This document shows positions 22,012 to 34,100 of a DNA stretch of 64,000 nt, in pieces (the stretch's first letter is position 1; each line of letters starts with the position of its first letter). The stretch is from NCBI RefSeq assembly GCF_039555335.1, contig NC_092646.1:20164029-20228028 (forward strand), in the 5' to 3' direction. Below the pieces are notes generated by a model. That model was not told the DNA's origin. It made no database searches and was given only the letters and a program-made list of their open reading frames with translations. The stretch comes from Amphiura filiformis (lineage: Eukaryota > Echinodermata > Ophiuroidea > Amphilepidida > Amphiuridae). Both the position numbers and the translations under genes were made by a program.

Positions 22012-23520
22012 ACGCTATAATTATTTGTTTTGTTACCAAAAAAATCATTTGAATGCTATTTAAGGGTTACGTGTCGGCCATTTTGAATATCTCGGATTGC
22101 CCAAGGGTGACAATTTCCCACCCCTTAGAATCTTATCCCACACCACTCAAAGATCATTTATCAGCAAAAAAACCTAACTTTAACTGCCCAAAACACTATA
22201 ATTATTTGATATGATACCTTTGTCACTAATACACCATTTGAATGCTATTTCAGAGTTACGAATCAGCCATTTTGAATATCTCGGATTGCCCAAGGGTGAC
22301 AATTTTACATCCTTAGAATCTTATTATACACTACTCAAAGATCATTTATCAGCAAAAAAAAAAAAACTAACTTTAACTGCCCAAAACACTATAATTATTC
22401 GGTATGATACCATTTGTCACTAAAACACCATTTGAATGCTATTTCAGAGTGACGAATCGGCCATTTTGAATATCTCGGATTACCCAAGGGTGACAATTTC
22501 ACACCCCTTAGAATCTTATCCTACACCACTCAAAGATCATTTATCAGCAAAAAAACTAACTTTAACTGCCCAAAACACTATAATTATTTGGTATGATACC
22601 ATTTGTCACTAAAACACCATTTGAATGCTATTTCAGAATGACGAATCGGCCATTTTGAATATCTCGGATTGCCCAAGGGTGACAATTTCCCACCCCTTAG
22701 AATCTTATCCTACACCACTCAAAGATCATTTATCAGCAAAAAAACTAACTTTAACTGCCCAAAACACTATAATTATTTGGTATGATACCATTTGTCACTA
22801 AAACACCATTTGAATGCTATTTCAGAGTTACGAATCGGCCATTTTGAATATCTCGGATTGCCCAAGGGTGACAATTTCACACCCCTTAGAATCTTATCCT
22901 ACACCACTCAAAGATCATTTATCATCAAAAGAACTAACTTTAACTGCCCAAAACACTATAATTATTTGGTATGATACCATTTGTCACTAAAACACCATTT
23001 GAATGCCATTTCAGAGCTACGAATCGGCCATTTTGAATATCTCGGATTGCCCAAGGGTGACAATTTAACACCCCCTAGAATCTTATTCTACACCACTCAA
23101 AGATCATTTATCAGCAAAAAATAAACTTTAACTGCCCAGAACAGTATTTGGTATGATACCTTTTGTCAATAAAACACCATTTGAATGCTATTTTAGAGAT
23201 ACGTGGCGGCCATCTTGAATATCTCGGATTGTCCAAGGGTGATAATTTCACACCCCTTAGAATCTTATTCTACACCACTCAAAGATCATTTATCAGCAAA
23301 AAACAAACTTTAACTGCCCAAAACACTATAGTTATTTGGTATGATACCTTTTGTCACTAAAACACCATTTGAATGTTATTTCAGAGATACGTGGCGGCCA
23401 TCTTGAATATCTCGGATTGCCCAAGGGTGACGATTTTACATCCCACGGAATATGTTTCTACACCACTCAAAGATCAATAACCAGCAAAAAAACAAACTTT
23501 AACTGGCAAAACCATCTAAC
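22012..23520 (+). repeat. Eight-copy tandem array, unit about 189 bp
   Basis: The motif CGGCCATTTTGAATATCTCG starts near 22075, 22264, 22458, 22647, 22836, 23025, 23207 and 23395, giving steps of 189, 194, 189, 189, 189, 182 and 188. Each unit also carries GCCCAAGGGTGACAATTT, CACCACTCAAAGATCATTT and CTTTAACTGCCCAAAACACT. The last two units share CGTGGCGGCCATCTTGAA and form a subgroup. The unit length is a multiple of three and short open frames recur, but they begin at TTG or degenerate starts and are interrupted in every unit. This is a minisatellite or satellite-like array, not a protein repeat. Confidence 0.9.
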
Positions 23521-24278
23521 CCCCAAAATATGGTGTTTGCAGCCGGACTAAAATGAGCCAGCTTTAAATTTGCATATAATCGAAGGTTTGGTTTGAGGTG
23601 CCCTGAGTGTTATTGCCCACCTGGATGAAAGTAAGCTCCAAGTCTGGTACGTTATTTATGATAAAGAAAAGAGGTACCGCTAGATACATGTAGAATGTAG
23701 GCCTACCTCATTTCTTAACATAATGAGCCACTTGTCTTGAATCACTGAAATTTCAGTGAAGTAATTGGATTCCTTGCCCATTATACATAACTTTTGTTAC
23801 CAGTGTGTTATTTTTTGATAAAAATGCAAAATAAGTCCAAAAATTTATCAGGGGGTATAGTACCACCTTAAGTGTATTAAAAAAAAAAAGTAAGCTTGAA
23901 CTTGAAGCAAATTTTGACCTTTGATAGTCGTAGTTGTGACTATTTGGGTGGCGATTCTAAATAAGCCTATGTTGTGCAGCCCTACTACTAGGTATAAGGA
24001 CTCCAGACATCACTCTTGCAAATGATGAAGGTTGATTTCTGATCACACCCTGACTCTGATTGGCAGGTCATGTAGCAGCTAATCTGCTATGAACCTCTCA
24101 TATACCGATACTTGAGTGACAGACTTGAATATGAATGAGGCAATTATGCTTAACAAATTTCGAGGGGTCAGTGACACAAAGACCTAACTCCATTTTTTGC
24201 AGGGGCGTGTCACTCCTGGTACACACCTTTTGGCAAAATAGCCCATTTTTGTTCTTTTTTCAGCAACTTTTTGACAAT
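23520..24278. other. Non-coding stretch with a solo TTAA-family end
   Basis: GGGGGTATAGTACCACCTTAA (about 23851-23871) resembles the right end of the TTAA-flanked element at 31048-31396, without its partner. The rest is unassigned. Confidence 0.4.
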
Positions 24279-24660
24279 TCAGGCCGATTGCCCCCCCACA
24301 CACACACACACATTTCTTTCAAGCAGGATTGCCGCTAATGCCCAGGGACATGCAGCTTTTGGGTCCTGGGTAAATGGCTGGGAGGCATCCAGTCTTACAG
24401 TTACGTACTGTTCAGGACAGTTAGGGCTCTCTCTCCCTCTATCTCTCCTTCTCTCTGGGTCAGATGGCGTAGGATTGCGCTGCTGTGGTCTGTTGCACCA
24501 TGCATTCCGTATGATGAAACTTGCTTCTTTGCATTGTTTGTCCAAGATGTTGATGAACGTCCCGGGTCGTCCTCTTCCACGATGGCCTTCCACGGCTCCC
24601 TGAAGAATCTGCTTCTCAACTTCACCATCCATTTAGGAATAATGGTCATTATTGCATTTT
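24279..24660 (-). pseudogene. LINE ORF2 C-terminal scrap
   Basis: The minus-strand frame begins EVEKQILQGAVEGHRGRGRP, followed by INILDKQCKEA. This recalls the tail of endonuclease-reverse-transcriptase proteins of RTE/Nimb-like LINEs (EK.I.QG..EG.R.RGRP...W.D.I). Nothing upstream of the tail is preserved. The identity is a family-level inference. Confidence 0.55.
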
Positions 24661-24737
24661 GCATGTCCCAGTATGATTTGAATATAAAAAAATGAATTTC
24701 CAAGAGAAAAATCTGTGTGATCACCATTATACTGACC

Positions 24738-25640
24738 ATTATTAGGGAACAGTAAAATCACTGGTGAGGGTGAAAACAAAGCGTTAAATGAGTAACCCAA
24801 GCTATAATGACATTGGGGTAACATGACAAAACTGAAACTGACCATATACATGTAGTGTTGCCAGTCCTTATACTGAAAGTTGTAAATTTAAATGCAGAGC
24901 TCTATAGATGGAACTTGCCCTTACAAAAGCGTGTGAAGGTAGTTCCCCACAAAACGGAAGCGTTTAGTTTCCAGGGGGATTTTTCTTTGGGGCAATATCA
25001 TTATGTAAAGTCGGTGTACGAGTCTGGCATCTTAAATTTCAGGAAGCACGTCACTTCTGGTGATTCAAGGAACAAAAGTGGAGATGAATTTTTTTCTTTG
25101 CAAATGATGCATGTACATCTAGAAATGGGTAGATTTCTGATAGAGTTCAAGAACAGTGGCGGCGCCAGGAATTCTTTTTTTGGGGGGGGGGGGGGGAAAG
25201 TGAATTTCAGGGGAGCAAAATCAACCAATTTTTGCACAAAATTGCTGCAAAAAGGAAATTTTCATAATTTTGGGTTTTTACTGGGAGGGCACAAGAGGGG
25301 CATGAGCTCTGACTGGGGAGTTCCCCCTCCACCCTCCTCATAGCACCACCACTGTTCAAGAAGTACCGGTACATAGAGTATAGAACTTCAGAAATTTTGT
25401 GGATTTTAAATTTATTTTTTAAAGATTGACCATCTTCTCTTCATTTTGCTGGGAAATGATCACTGCTAGTTTGGTGTTGTTGTTTTTTCAAGAAATACAT
25501 GTATGTAGTCCACTACATGGCAAAAAAATGAGATTTCATTCATATTCATCCAGAGACCCAACATTTGCAGTTCTGAAGTTTGTTTTTGAAGCAGGCTTTG
25601 AAACTTTAGGTAGGCAGATGTTGAGTGGAAAGTAGGCTGC
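24738..25640 (+). repeat. Duplicated intergenic block, copy A
   Basis: Parallels 26440-27080 over several hundred bases: TGTTGCCAGT, CTTACAAAAGCG, GAAGGTAGTTCCCCACA, TTCCAGGGGGATTTTT, GATTTCTGATAGAGT and GAAATTTTGTGG occur in the same order. Copy A has been interrupted by the hAT-like MITE at 25154-25354. The open frame 24855-25343 spans that insertion and is not a gene. Confidence 0.75.
25154..25354. repeat. hAT-like MITE with perfect 8-bp target duplication
   Basis: CAGTGGCGGCGCCAGG at the left and CCACCACTG at the right. TTCAAGAA lies on both sides (25146-25153 and 25355-25362). The unoccupied site survives in the duplicated block near 26870 (GAGTCAAGGAAGTGG). Confidence 0.9.
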
Positions 25641-26011
25641 CAATGACTGGAATCAGTATGTACCGGTACTTGTTGAAATTGATTGTTTACGTTACTTTTC
25701 GATACTGAAAATTCAGAGAAATCCTGACTTTGAGGGATTTATACAGATGACCAAAAATGTTGGCGGATAACCAGATTTTATGACAATGGTCATGTCATCC
25801 GGCAGATGACCAGATTTTTCCCTTAAAATGGACACTGGACCTGCCTACTTTATGGCAAAAAGTGGTTAGAGTTCCTCTTGAGGTTTGGTTTCACCACATT
25901 GTAGGCTACTAATTTCACTTCTCAGAATTCAAGTGGTTTAATTTAATTTTAGACATTGTAAGATTTCTTACATGGGTTTTGAGATAAATTTTGAGATAAA
26001 TTTATTATGCA

Positions 26012-26372
26012 AAGTAAAAAATAAAACATGTTTCTCGTCCAGCTTTTGGAAAAATAGGAGGAAGAGGGGTTTTTATGTTTTATTTTTATTGAAAAAATGC
26101 CCTAAATTGCCCTATTTAGACACTTTTTATCCTTTTTTTAGCGTAAAGATTAGAAGCTGAAAAGCTTGAAGAGGCTCTTTTTATTTTGTTGTTTTGAGAT
26201 GTCAACCCCTCTGGTCATCACAACACTTCTTGTAAAGGCTTAGAAGAAGTTGCAACTTCTCTAGTATCTTTACAAAAAGTTATGACAGAAAGATTGCAAA
26301 ATTGAAGAAAAATGCAAAATCTTCAAAAAATGAAGCGGGAGGGGACGAGAAACATGTTTTTTTTATTTACTT
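26012..26372. repeat. MITE with CATGTTTCTCGTCC ends
   Basis: AAAACATGTTTCTCGTCC at the left mirrors GGACGAGAAACATGTTTT at the right, each continued outward by an A- or T-rich stretch ending in AAGT or ACTT. It lies between the two duplicated blocks. Confidence 0.7.
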
Positions 26373-26439
26373 GGCCTTACCAATAAGAGTCAATTAAAAT
26401 GCATTTTCTTGAGTGAAATTAGTGTGCAGCCAAGTACTG

Positions 26440-27080
26440 TCCATTATTAGGGAAAAAAGTGTGAGGGTAAAATAAATTTACTCTTTGGAATGAAAACCAA
26501 GAGTTAAATGGAAAAACCAAGAGTCAAATATGCAGCAAATGACATTAAATGGCATTAGTTTGTTTCATAAAACATTTAGTGTTGCCAGTTAACTTTCAAG
26601 TTGCAAATGCAAATACAGATAATGAAATTTGACCTTACAAAAGCGCATGAAGGTAGTTCCCCACACAACGGAAGAGTTTAACTTCCAGGGGGATTTTTTA
26701 TGGGCCAACATCATTGTGTAAAGTCTGTATGAGTCCGGCTGCACAGTGCCGTAACTCTATGTCAGGAAGTATATCACTTCTGGTGACTCAGGGAAGAAAA
26801 GTTGAGACGATTTTATTTTCCTTTCCAAATGATGCATACATCTAGAATTGGATGGATTTCTGATAGAGTCAAGGAAGTGGATTACTGTACAGGATACAAT
26901 TGAGAAATTTTGTGGTGTATAGTGTAAAGTTGTACTTTAAGATCATGAATAGTTAAATTTCTGGGAAATGGTCAGTAGTTCACTTTCAAATCTGGCAAAA
27001 AGTGATTTCATTCATTCAGAGACTAGATTTGCAGAACTTAGTTTTTAAAACAGTTAGCACTGAAGGTGCATGTAGGCAGA
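26440..27080 (+). repeat. Duplicated intergenic block, copy B
   Basis: Second copy of the block at 24738-25640, without the hAT-like insertion. The best-kept part is around 26635-26700 (ACCTTACAAAAGCGCATGAA to CAGGGGGATTTTT). Both copies lie upstream of the first A20 coding exon, possibly in its first intron. Confidence 0.7.
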
Positions 27081-27587
27081 GCTATACAAATTAGTCAATA
27101 TTTTAAAGTATATTTTGTACAAACTCTGGATATTTTCCATCTGTGTGTAGTATATGAATATATTCAATTCATATACATAGGTAAGGATGAAACTGATTTC
27201 AGCTCCGGGTTATTGGTGTTACTAGAGATTATAGGCTACTTTTTTACTTTCCAGAAGTTGTTTAATTTTTAGCCTTTAGACATTTTAAAAGTTTCAATTT
27301 GTTAAACTTGAATCGAAATTAGATTTATGGCCTTGAATCGGAATTAGTCTCGAATTAGCCTCGAACGTCACATGTCGCGTGTCCTTTACCGCCTGTGAAA
27401 TAGTCTAAAACTACATTCAATGCTACATTGTGTCATATTCTGATGGTACTATCAAAGGACATAGGTTTGCTGCCATTTGGTCAGGTGTGTCGGCACTCAT
27501 AGTGAAAGTTATTACAATTCCTTGGTCTTATGGGGCACCGGTATGGGGCAGGGGAGGGGGGGGGCAAATGTCCATGATTGATGGCAA

Positions 27588-27638
27588 GAATGTGTAGGTA
27601 TATGGTGTGGGTCACACACACCATATACCTACACATTC
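27588..27638. repeat. Perfect 22-bp inverted repeat with 7-base loop
   Basis: GAATGTGTAGGTATATGGTG plus TG, the loop GGTCACA, then the exact reverse complement ending ACACATTC. It sits about 125 bases before the splice acceptor of the first A20 coding exon. It could be a recombination by-product, an intron hairpin or a tiny MITE. Confidence 0.9.
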
Positions 27639-27763
27639 ATGTGTCTGTACTCTGTAGTGTCTCTGAGACTGTTGGGTGTATCATCCACTGTTTGTGATCA
27701 TTTTGTACACTAACTGGAATCAAATCCAAATTAATACATTTACCCCATTTTATATTTTTGCAG

Positions 27764-27780
27764 TATTCATATAGACAACT
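27764..27780 (+). promoter_or_regulatory. TNFAIP3: 5' UTR part of the first A20 coding exon; splice acceptor
   Basis: TATATTTTTGCAG ends at 27763 after a pyrimidine-rich run, followed 17 bases later by the start codon at 27781. This implies at least one upstream non-coding exon, whose position I cannot see. Confidence 0.6.
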
Positions 27781-28120
27781 ATGGCACCACATGACGGAGC
27801 AGCCCAAGCAGAAGAGCGCTCGCCGCTCCGGCTACCGAACAAAATAGCCGACTCCGATCCACAGAAGAACCAGCGCATCCGCCAGAGCATCGAGCACGAT
27901 GTAAAACGACGCACTGCCCCAGAAATCATACAATGTTTTATACAGAATCTGTCAATTCTTACTACGTTAGTGCCTTCACATTGGAAGAAGTTGCCACCAG
28001 AATTAAAACAGTTTGTGGAGAAAGAGATGTTCGATCCAGTGATGAGGCAGGTTCTGGAGGATGATAACATTATTAACTGGGCACCATCTGCGACAAAACT
28101 CTATCCATTAATAACTACAG
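27781..28120 (+). CDS. TNFAIP3: A20 homologue coding exon 1
   Basis: Encodes residues 1-113 and one base of Gly114. The N-terminal helical part of the OTU domain includes IEHDVKRRTAPEIIQCF and LPPELKQFVEKEM. Donor ACTACAG|GTAGGA. The open frame past the donor (to 28143) is intron. Confidence 0.9.
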
Positions 28121-31100
28121 GTAGGAATGTTGATTGTATGTAACTTGACAATTGGCTTGGTAAACCACAAAATGTCACCTTAATTTTGGGCTAAAATAGT
28201 GTACAATTAAAAAAAAATGTCACAGTAACACAGGACCAAAATAACGCCCATTGCGATTTTTTTTTTTTTTGTCTTTGCCCCCGACAACTGACCCTGATAC
28301 GGCACTGATTATTATTTACCAGTACTTTTTGTACACATGTCATTATACATGTATGTACAGAAGCGCTGTTGGTTTTTACACAAGTTTCACACAGATTGAG
28401 CAATGAGGCCTTGGGAAAAAGTACACTAGTGAGTTTTCCAAAGCTTTCAAAGTTGAGTGGCATTGTCCAGCTACTTTGGTCATGACTTAGGCCATGGCTT
28501 ATATGGTCAATAATGGGCTGTTCCACTTGAATCCATACATCCCCTATAGAAGACACGACCTTCATCTCCCACAAATGGGGTATAGATTTCAAATGGAGTC
28601 ACCCTTTCAGGTGTCTATTGGCTAGACTCATACATGCTGAAACTAAAGAAGCATGTCAGGGTTTTATCCATGATGGATTGGGAGGCCCCATCTGACAAAA
28701 TTGGGTTGATTCCCCCTCTTGACACTCGTCCCAATTATAGGAACACAGCTTGCCCATTCCCCCACCTGAGATTTGTCCCTGAAAGTGGTATCTGGTATAT
28801 TATGCAAGATATATCATATGAATATTAAAAGCAGATTTCAAGAGTTGCAGTGGTATTCTATTTTTGGCTTCACTGTGTTATTTGTTGCTGATCCCCCCAA
28901 ACCCCTCATCTGACTGTGACATCCATTTCTGACCCTTTCATGAAAATGTTATAGGTGAAACTCTGCGCCCTTGTAAAAAGTATCTCTTTCTTGTCATGAA
29001 AAGGACGGTTGAACCAAGTATCACCTTTTTAAAGTTCATACTTGGTTCAACTGTCCTTTTAAAAGTCATCAACTTTATATTCTTGTAGCTTTTTAAAAAA
29101 TCCTGTATTGGATTCTGATTACGTGAATTGAACAACTTTTTCATCCCATGTTGCAACCTACAGGTGATGGCAACTGTTTGCTGCACGCTGTGTCCTTAGC
29201 AATGTGGGGCCTAGAAGACGACAACCTATTCCTAAGAAATCTACTGCATGAAGCCCTCGTTAACCATGACATGGAATGCAGAAGGAGATGGCAGCGTGAA
29301 CGCAAGAGACAAGATGAACGGATACCAGGAAGTGGCCTCCGCTATAACACAATGGTATGTTTGTATTTAGTCTGCAGTTATAAGTATAAGTATTGACGTA
29401 GTATTTACTGTGACCTAGACTTGCACTTTTGATGCATTCCCACTCATTTCCATTGATTAATGAGCTATACCATTTAAAATCCACACTCCCCCTGTGGAAG
29501 ATTTAGCTAAAGTCTTCCACAGAGGGAGTATCAGTTTCAAATAGAATAGAGAGTTGGGTAACTTCCATTTGAAATACTCACTCCCATTTTGGAAGGTATA
29601 GGTAAAGCCATAATACATCGGGAGTATGGGTTACAAAATGATTAACCCTGACCAATTACATTTGAAAAACATACTCCCTCTGTGGAAGATATTTCCAACA
29701 TCTTCCATAGGGGTAGTGTGGATTTCAACTGGAAAGGCCCAATGAGTGATAGAGTAATTAATGCAATCTGCTGGTTATCTGTGGTAAGAACTTTTGATGT
29801 TATTTGAAGGTTGGTATAAAAATAAATATTCAGTATGTCAACTTCAGACCAGGATCTTGGATGACAGCTCTAGTATTCTGGTTATTGTGCAATGTGCAAC
29901 CTATATTACTATACCGTTATCAGAAATTTCAATTTTAAATGAACACAGTCTGACACATATGAAAAATTTTCGCATACGATGTATGTGAAAGTGAATTCAA
30001 TCATGCCAACTCACTCATGATTAGTTTATTGTATCCAAGGTTGTGCGTTTGTGGTGTATTTTGAAATATGCGATATATACAATCACGGTTGGATCGAGTA
30101 AAGCTGTGTTCATTCAATTGAAGTTTCTAGTATAGCTATACTTAGATCAATGTGTAACAGGTGAGAATTATTGTATTTCTGTGAGCAGTACTGTGCACTT
30201 TATGATCTTCTAAACAGGCAGTAGGAATTAGTGAATGTGGTTACCTGAATCAGTGACTCCACTTGAAATTTACACCCCCTGTGTGGGAGATAAAGGTTGT
30301 GTCTTCCATAGGGGGTGTAGTGAATGAATTTCAAATGGAATAACTCATTTCATATTTTCAAAAGGTACTGCACCTCAAATGTGAGAGGTTATGGGTTCGA
30401 ACCCTGACGGTGGTTTATTATGCTCTTGTGGAAAAATTAAGTAAGCTTGAAATTCTCCTGGACAAGGAACTTACTGCTAATTGTCTCGTTGTAAGCCGTA
30501 AGAAACTCGGGGAGTGGATCCTGGTTGAAATGGCCATTTGCGGAATGTCTAGGGTGTGCACTCTTGAAACTGCAAAGTCACTGTGTTGGTGGAATGATGT
30601 GGGGCCGTAGTGGTTAGAAAGTCTTGACAGAACAAAGGTCTGATAACCCTCATGCAGATACCAAATCAAAATCAAAATAATTGGAGTGATTTGTTTCGAG
30701 ACTAATAAAAAGTTATGAAATCGTTTTGATGCCAAGTTGAATCATAACATGAAATGTAAATGATCTATAGGGTCTTTGACAGAACAAAGGTCTGATAACC
30801 CTCATGCAAATACCAAATCAAAATCAAAATAATTGGAACAGGAACCACTATTTAATCTATTCTTGATGTTTGGTAATATTTGATTTGATCGATCTATGTA
30901 TGAATGTGTATCCTGAAAACCTCAACCACACTGGCACAGTTCAGTTAAATAAACACATAGTCTATGTGCAGAATTGACCTTGGGCATCATGATTCATCTC
31001 CAAGACCATGTAAGGTCAATATCAGGAAAGCATTCTTATTATGTTAAGGGGGTACTACACCCCTGGCCAATTTTGTGCCTATTTTTGCAATTTTCTAAAA

Positions 31101-34100
31101 AATTATAGCGCATTGGTGACAAGTAAGATATGTTTATTATAGGGGCAAGGACTACAACTATTGCACTGAAAATTCAGCAACTCAAGGCAAATAGTTATTG
31201 ATTTATTGATCAAATATTGGTTTTCCCTCATTTTCGACTGTAACTCCACAACTGTTGTCTGTGTTGAAATAAATTTCCAGTGCAGTAGTTGTAGTCCTTG
31301 CCCCTATAATATACATATCTTACTTGTCACCAATGCACTATAATTTTGAGAAAAATGCAAAAATAGGCACAAAATTGGGCAGGGGTGTAGTACCCCTTAA
31401 GGTTGTAGAACTCAAGTTCTGAGAAGGTAGAGTGTGATATAAACACAGGAATGCTGGCAATAGTTGGAATTTGTAATAATATTGTTCTTTAGGAATGCCA
31501 TGCTTGGCTGGAGTTGTATGTAAATGTGACTTCCCTATTATGGGCACGTAGACAGAGCTGGCATGCTTTCCTTGTTTGGTTTGCAGAAGTTTTAGAAAGA
31601 GCCTGAGGCAACTGATTTGTAAAGTCTGTTTCCTCCTCTGTGCACAATTGACGTCCTTTGATCTCAAGTCATACTTGGTATCCACTTCCCATTTTCCCAC
31701 CCCAAATATCTAGGTTCAAAAAGACAAAAGACGACAAAAAATGTAGTGCTGTCACTGAAAGCATTTTGCAATTAGCATGTTCATTGGAAAGCAATAAAGT
31801 ATGATTACAGGAAATTCTTTTGTACATAAAGGTACTTTGAATATACATCCTCTGTGACACATGTTCATTTCATATGATAAGATTTTATATTTCCAAGATG
31901 TGTCCTTTATATTATTTAATTAAAGTTATTTAATTGTGCCAGTAAGAAACATGATCAAGTCAGATGTGAGGTAATTCATATAATCTGAGAATTGTGTAAT
32001 ATACATGTAGCTTTTTTAGCAAATCCTAAAGAGTTTGAAATCAATGCTAGAAAAAAGGTGTAAATTTCCTCTGTTAATAAAGTAAACATTTTTAAGTATA
32101 CATTCAATAGGCTAGGCCTATACCATGGGGGGTCTGTGCATGGATGGGTGGGGGTGTGTAGGTAGGTGTTATCTGTGTTAACAAAGACCTCATTTCAATA
32201 TGTGTTTGTGCCCTCTTTTATATGTGTCAAGTTGACAATCCATGTGTAGTGAAATAATCCATGTTTATGAATCAATATTTTCTTTTACTTTATATCACAG
32301 GAGTGGCGTAATGAATGGGAAATGGTAATCAAAATGTCGAGCAGTGAAAGGCGCCCTCCCACCACACAAGGCCTACCCTATGAATGCTTGGAAGAATTTC
32401 ATGTCTTCATGTTGGCCAACATTCTGCGCCGTCCAATCATAGTTATGGCTCAGTCCATGTGGCATGACCTCCAGGGTCACTCCTTGCAGCCTCAAAATTT
32501 CAGTGGTGTTTATCTGCCCCTAAAATGGCAGCCAGAACAGTGCAGTAAGAGCCCCATCATCCTTGGTTATTATCAAATGCATTTTGTACCGCTGGTCTAC
32601 ACTGGAGTCACGGAAGGCGAGACATCAGCAACAGAATTTGTCGTGCCGCTTATCCACCAAGATCATAGCCCGATGGTGATTCATTTTCTGACGCAAGAAG
32701 AAGAAGGCAAAGAAGACAAGTTACTGCAGGACTATCTTACTCTTGAGGAACTACCCCATATGGATATTAATGAAAGTATGGCGTCAACACATGTCATACA
32801 GGGAGCGCAGCTATCAACTACCACATCCCCGGATGAAATGAACTTGATGGTTTCCTATTTTAGACTAGTAGATTCTCATTATAGGTTCTACTTAGAAACT
32901 GAGTATAACCCTCATACTGCTTACAAAGGAGCCAATCAAACACAGGAACTAGAAGATAAAATGTCAAAGGCAAATGTGAACTCTGCTTCGTTGCCTCCCG
33001 CTAGCGATATGTGGGCTCCGCCTACGAATCCAAACTACATGTCGGCCGGTACAAGTCCAAACACCCAGCAAGGGCAAGCAACCGGTGAACTGCCAAGGAC
33101 AAAAGATTCGACAGCTAATCCCCAAATGATTATGTCCATGATTAACCAGAACTGTAAGACCAAAAACTGCCCATACTACAGGTCAATTTCAACGGGGGAA
33201 TATTGCCATGAATGTTACTCAAAGCTACACAACATGCGCAAGATGGGTGGTGATGATGATGACGAAAATCTCAGCGGACCAGCGAAATGCCGCACCGAAG
33301 GTTGTCTGAATTTCAGCGCACCTGGTAAAGAACACTGTCAGGTCTGTAAAGCTTCGGCTAAATTCCATGATAACGGTGGAACTGCTACAGCGCCCTCTGC
33401 CCCACTACCGAGCAATGTACCATTGTCATCTGAACAATCAACGGTAGTTAGCAATGCGATGCTTGGCAGTAGGGAACAACCACTTAAGATGTATCAGCCA
33501 TCAGCCCCGTTGCCAAGCAAGGAGCAATTGCCATCTGAGCAAGCAACGGTGGTCAGTAATGCAGTTCTTGGCAGTAAGCAACAGCAAGAACAGAAGATAT
33601 ATCAATCGGCACATATTAGCGGTGGTAGTGATGATGACCTCACCACACTCCTGGTCAACACCGTGAAAGTCGGTTCTAAGAAATGCATTATGCCCGAGTG
33701 TCAGCTTACCGGCCACCCTGCAACTCACGATTTGTGTCAAAAATGCTTTGATGAAAATCGCAGAATTCATGAGAACGTTATGGCGCAGACTGGCTCCGCA
33801 AAACTAGAGCAACCATCAAGGGTACCTCAGCAGATGGCGGAGCAGAATTCAGCAGCGACGTACTCGCGTAAATGCAGGACCCAAGGATGCCAGGGGATTG
33901 GAAACTCTCACATGAGTGGGTATTGTGCTGAGTGTGCAATCAAGATGAGTCCAATTCCAACTGGGGAAAGGCCAAACTTTCCTCAGAATAAGGAAGCCTC
34001 TCCTCCATCGATTCCTCCTCCAAATTACGACCAAGCCATACAAATCCTTCAGAACAATGCTACTGGTGGTGCATCGAATAACTTACAGCAAAGTCAAGCA

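Noticed and set aside
22012-23520. CRISPR-like array
   Set aside because: Units of about 189 bp follow each other directly with no variable spacers, and the genome is animal; it is a tandem repeat.
22211-23551. Repeated 60-70-residue open frames in the tandem array
   Set aside because: They start at TTG or chance ATG codons, are closed by stops in every unit and simply mirror the repeat.
24855-25343. 162-residue forward open frame
   Set aside because: It runs through a hAT-like insertion and is not preserved in the paired duplicated block.
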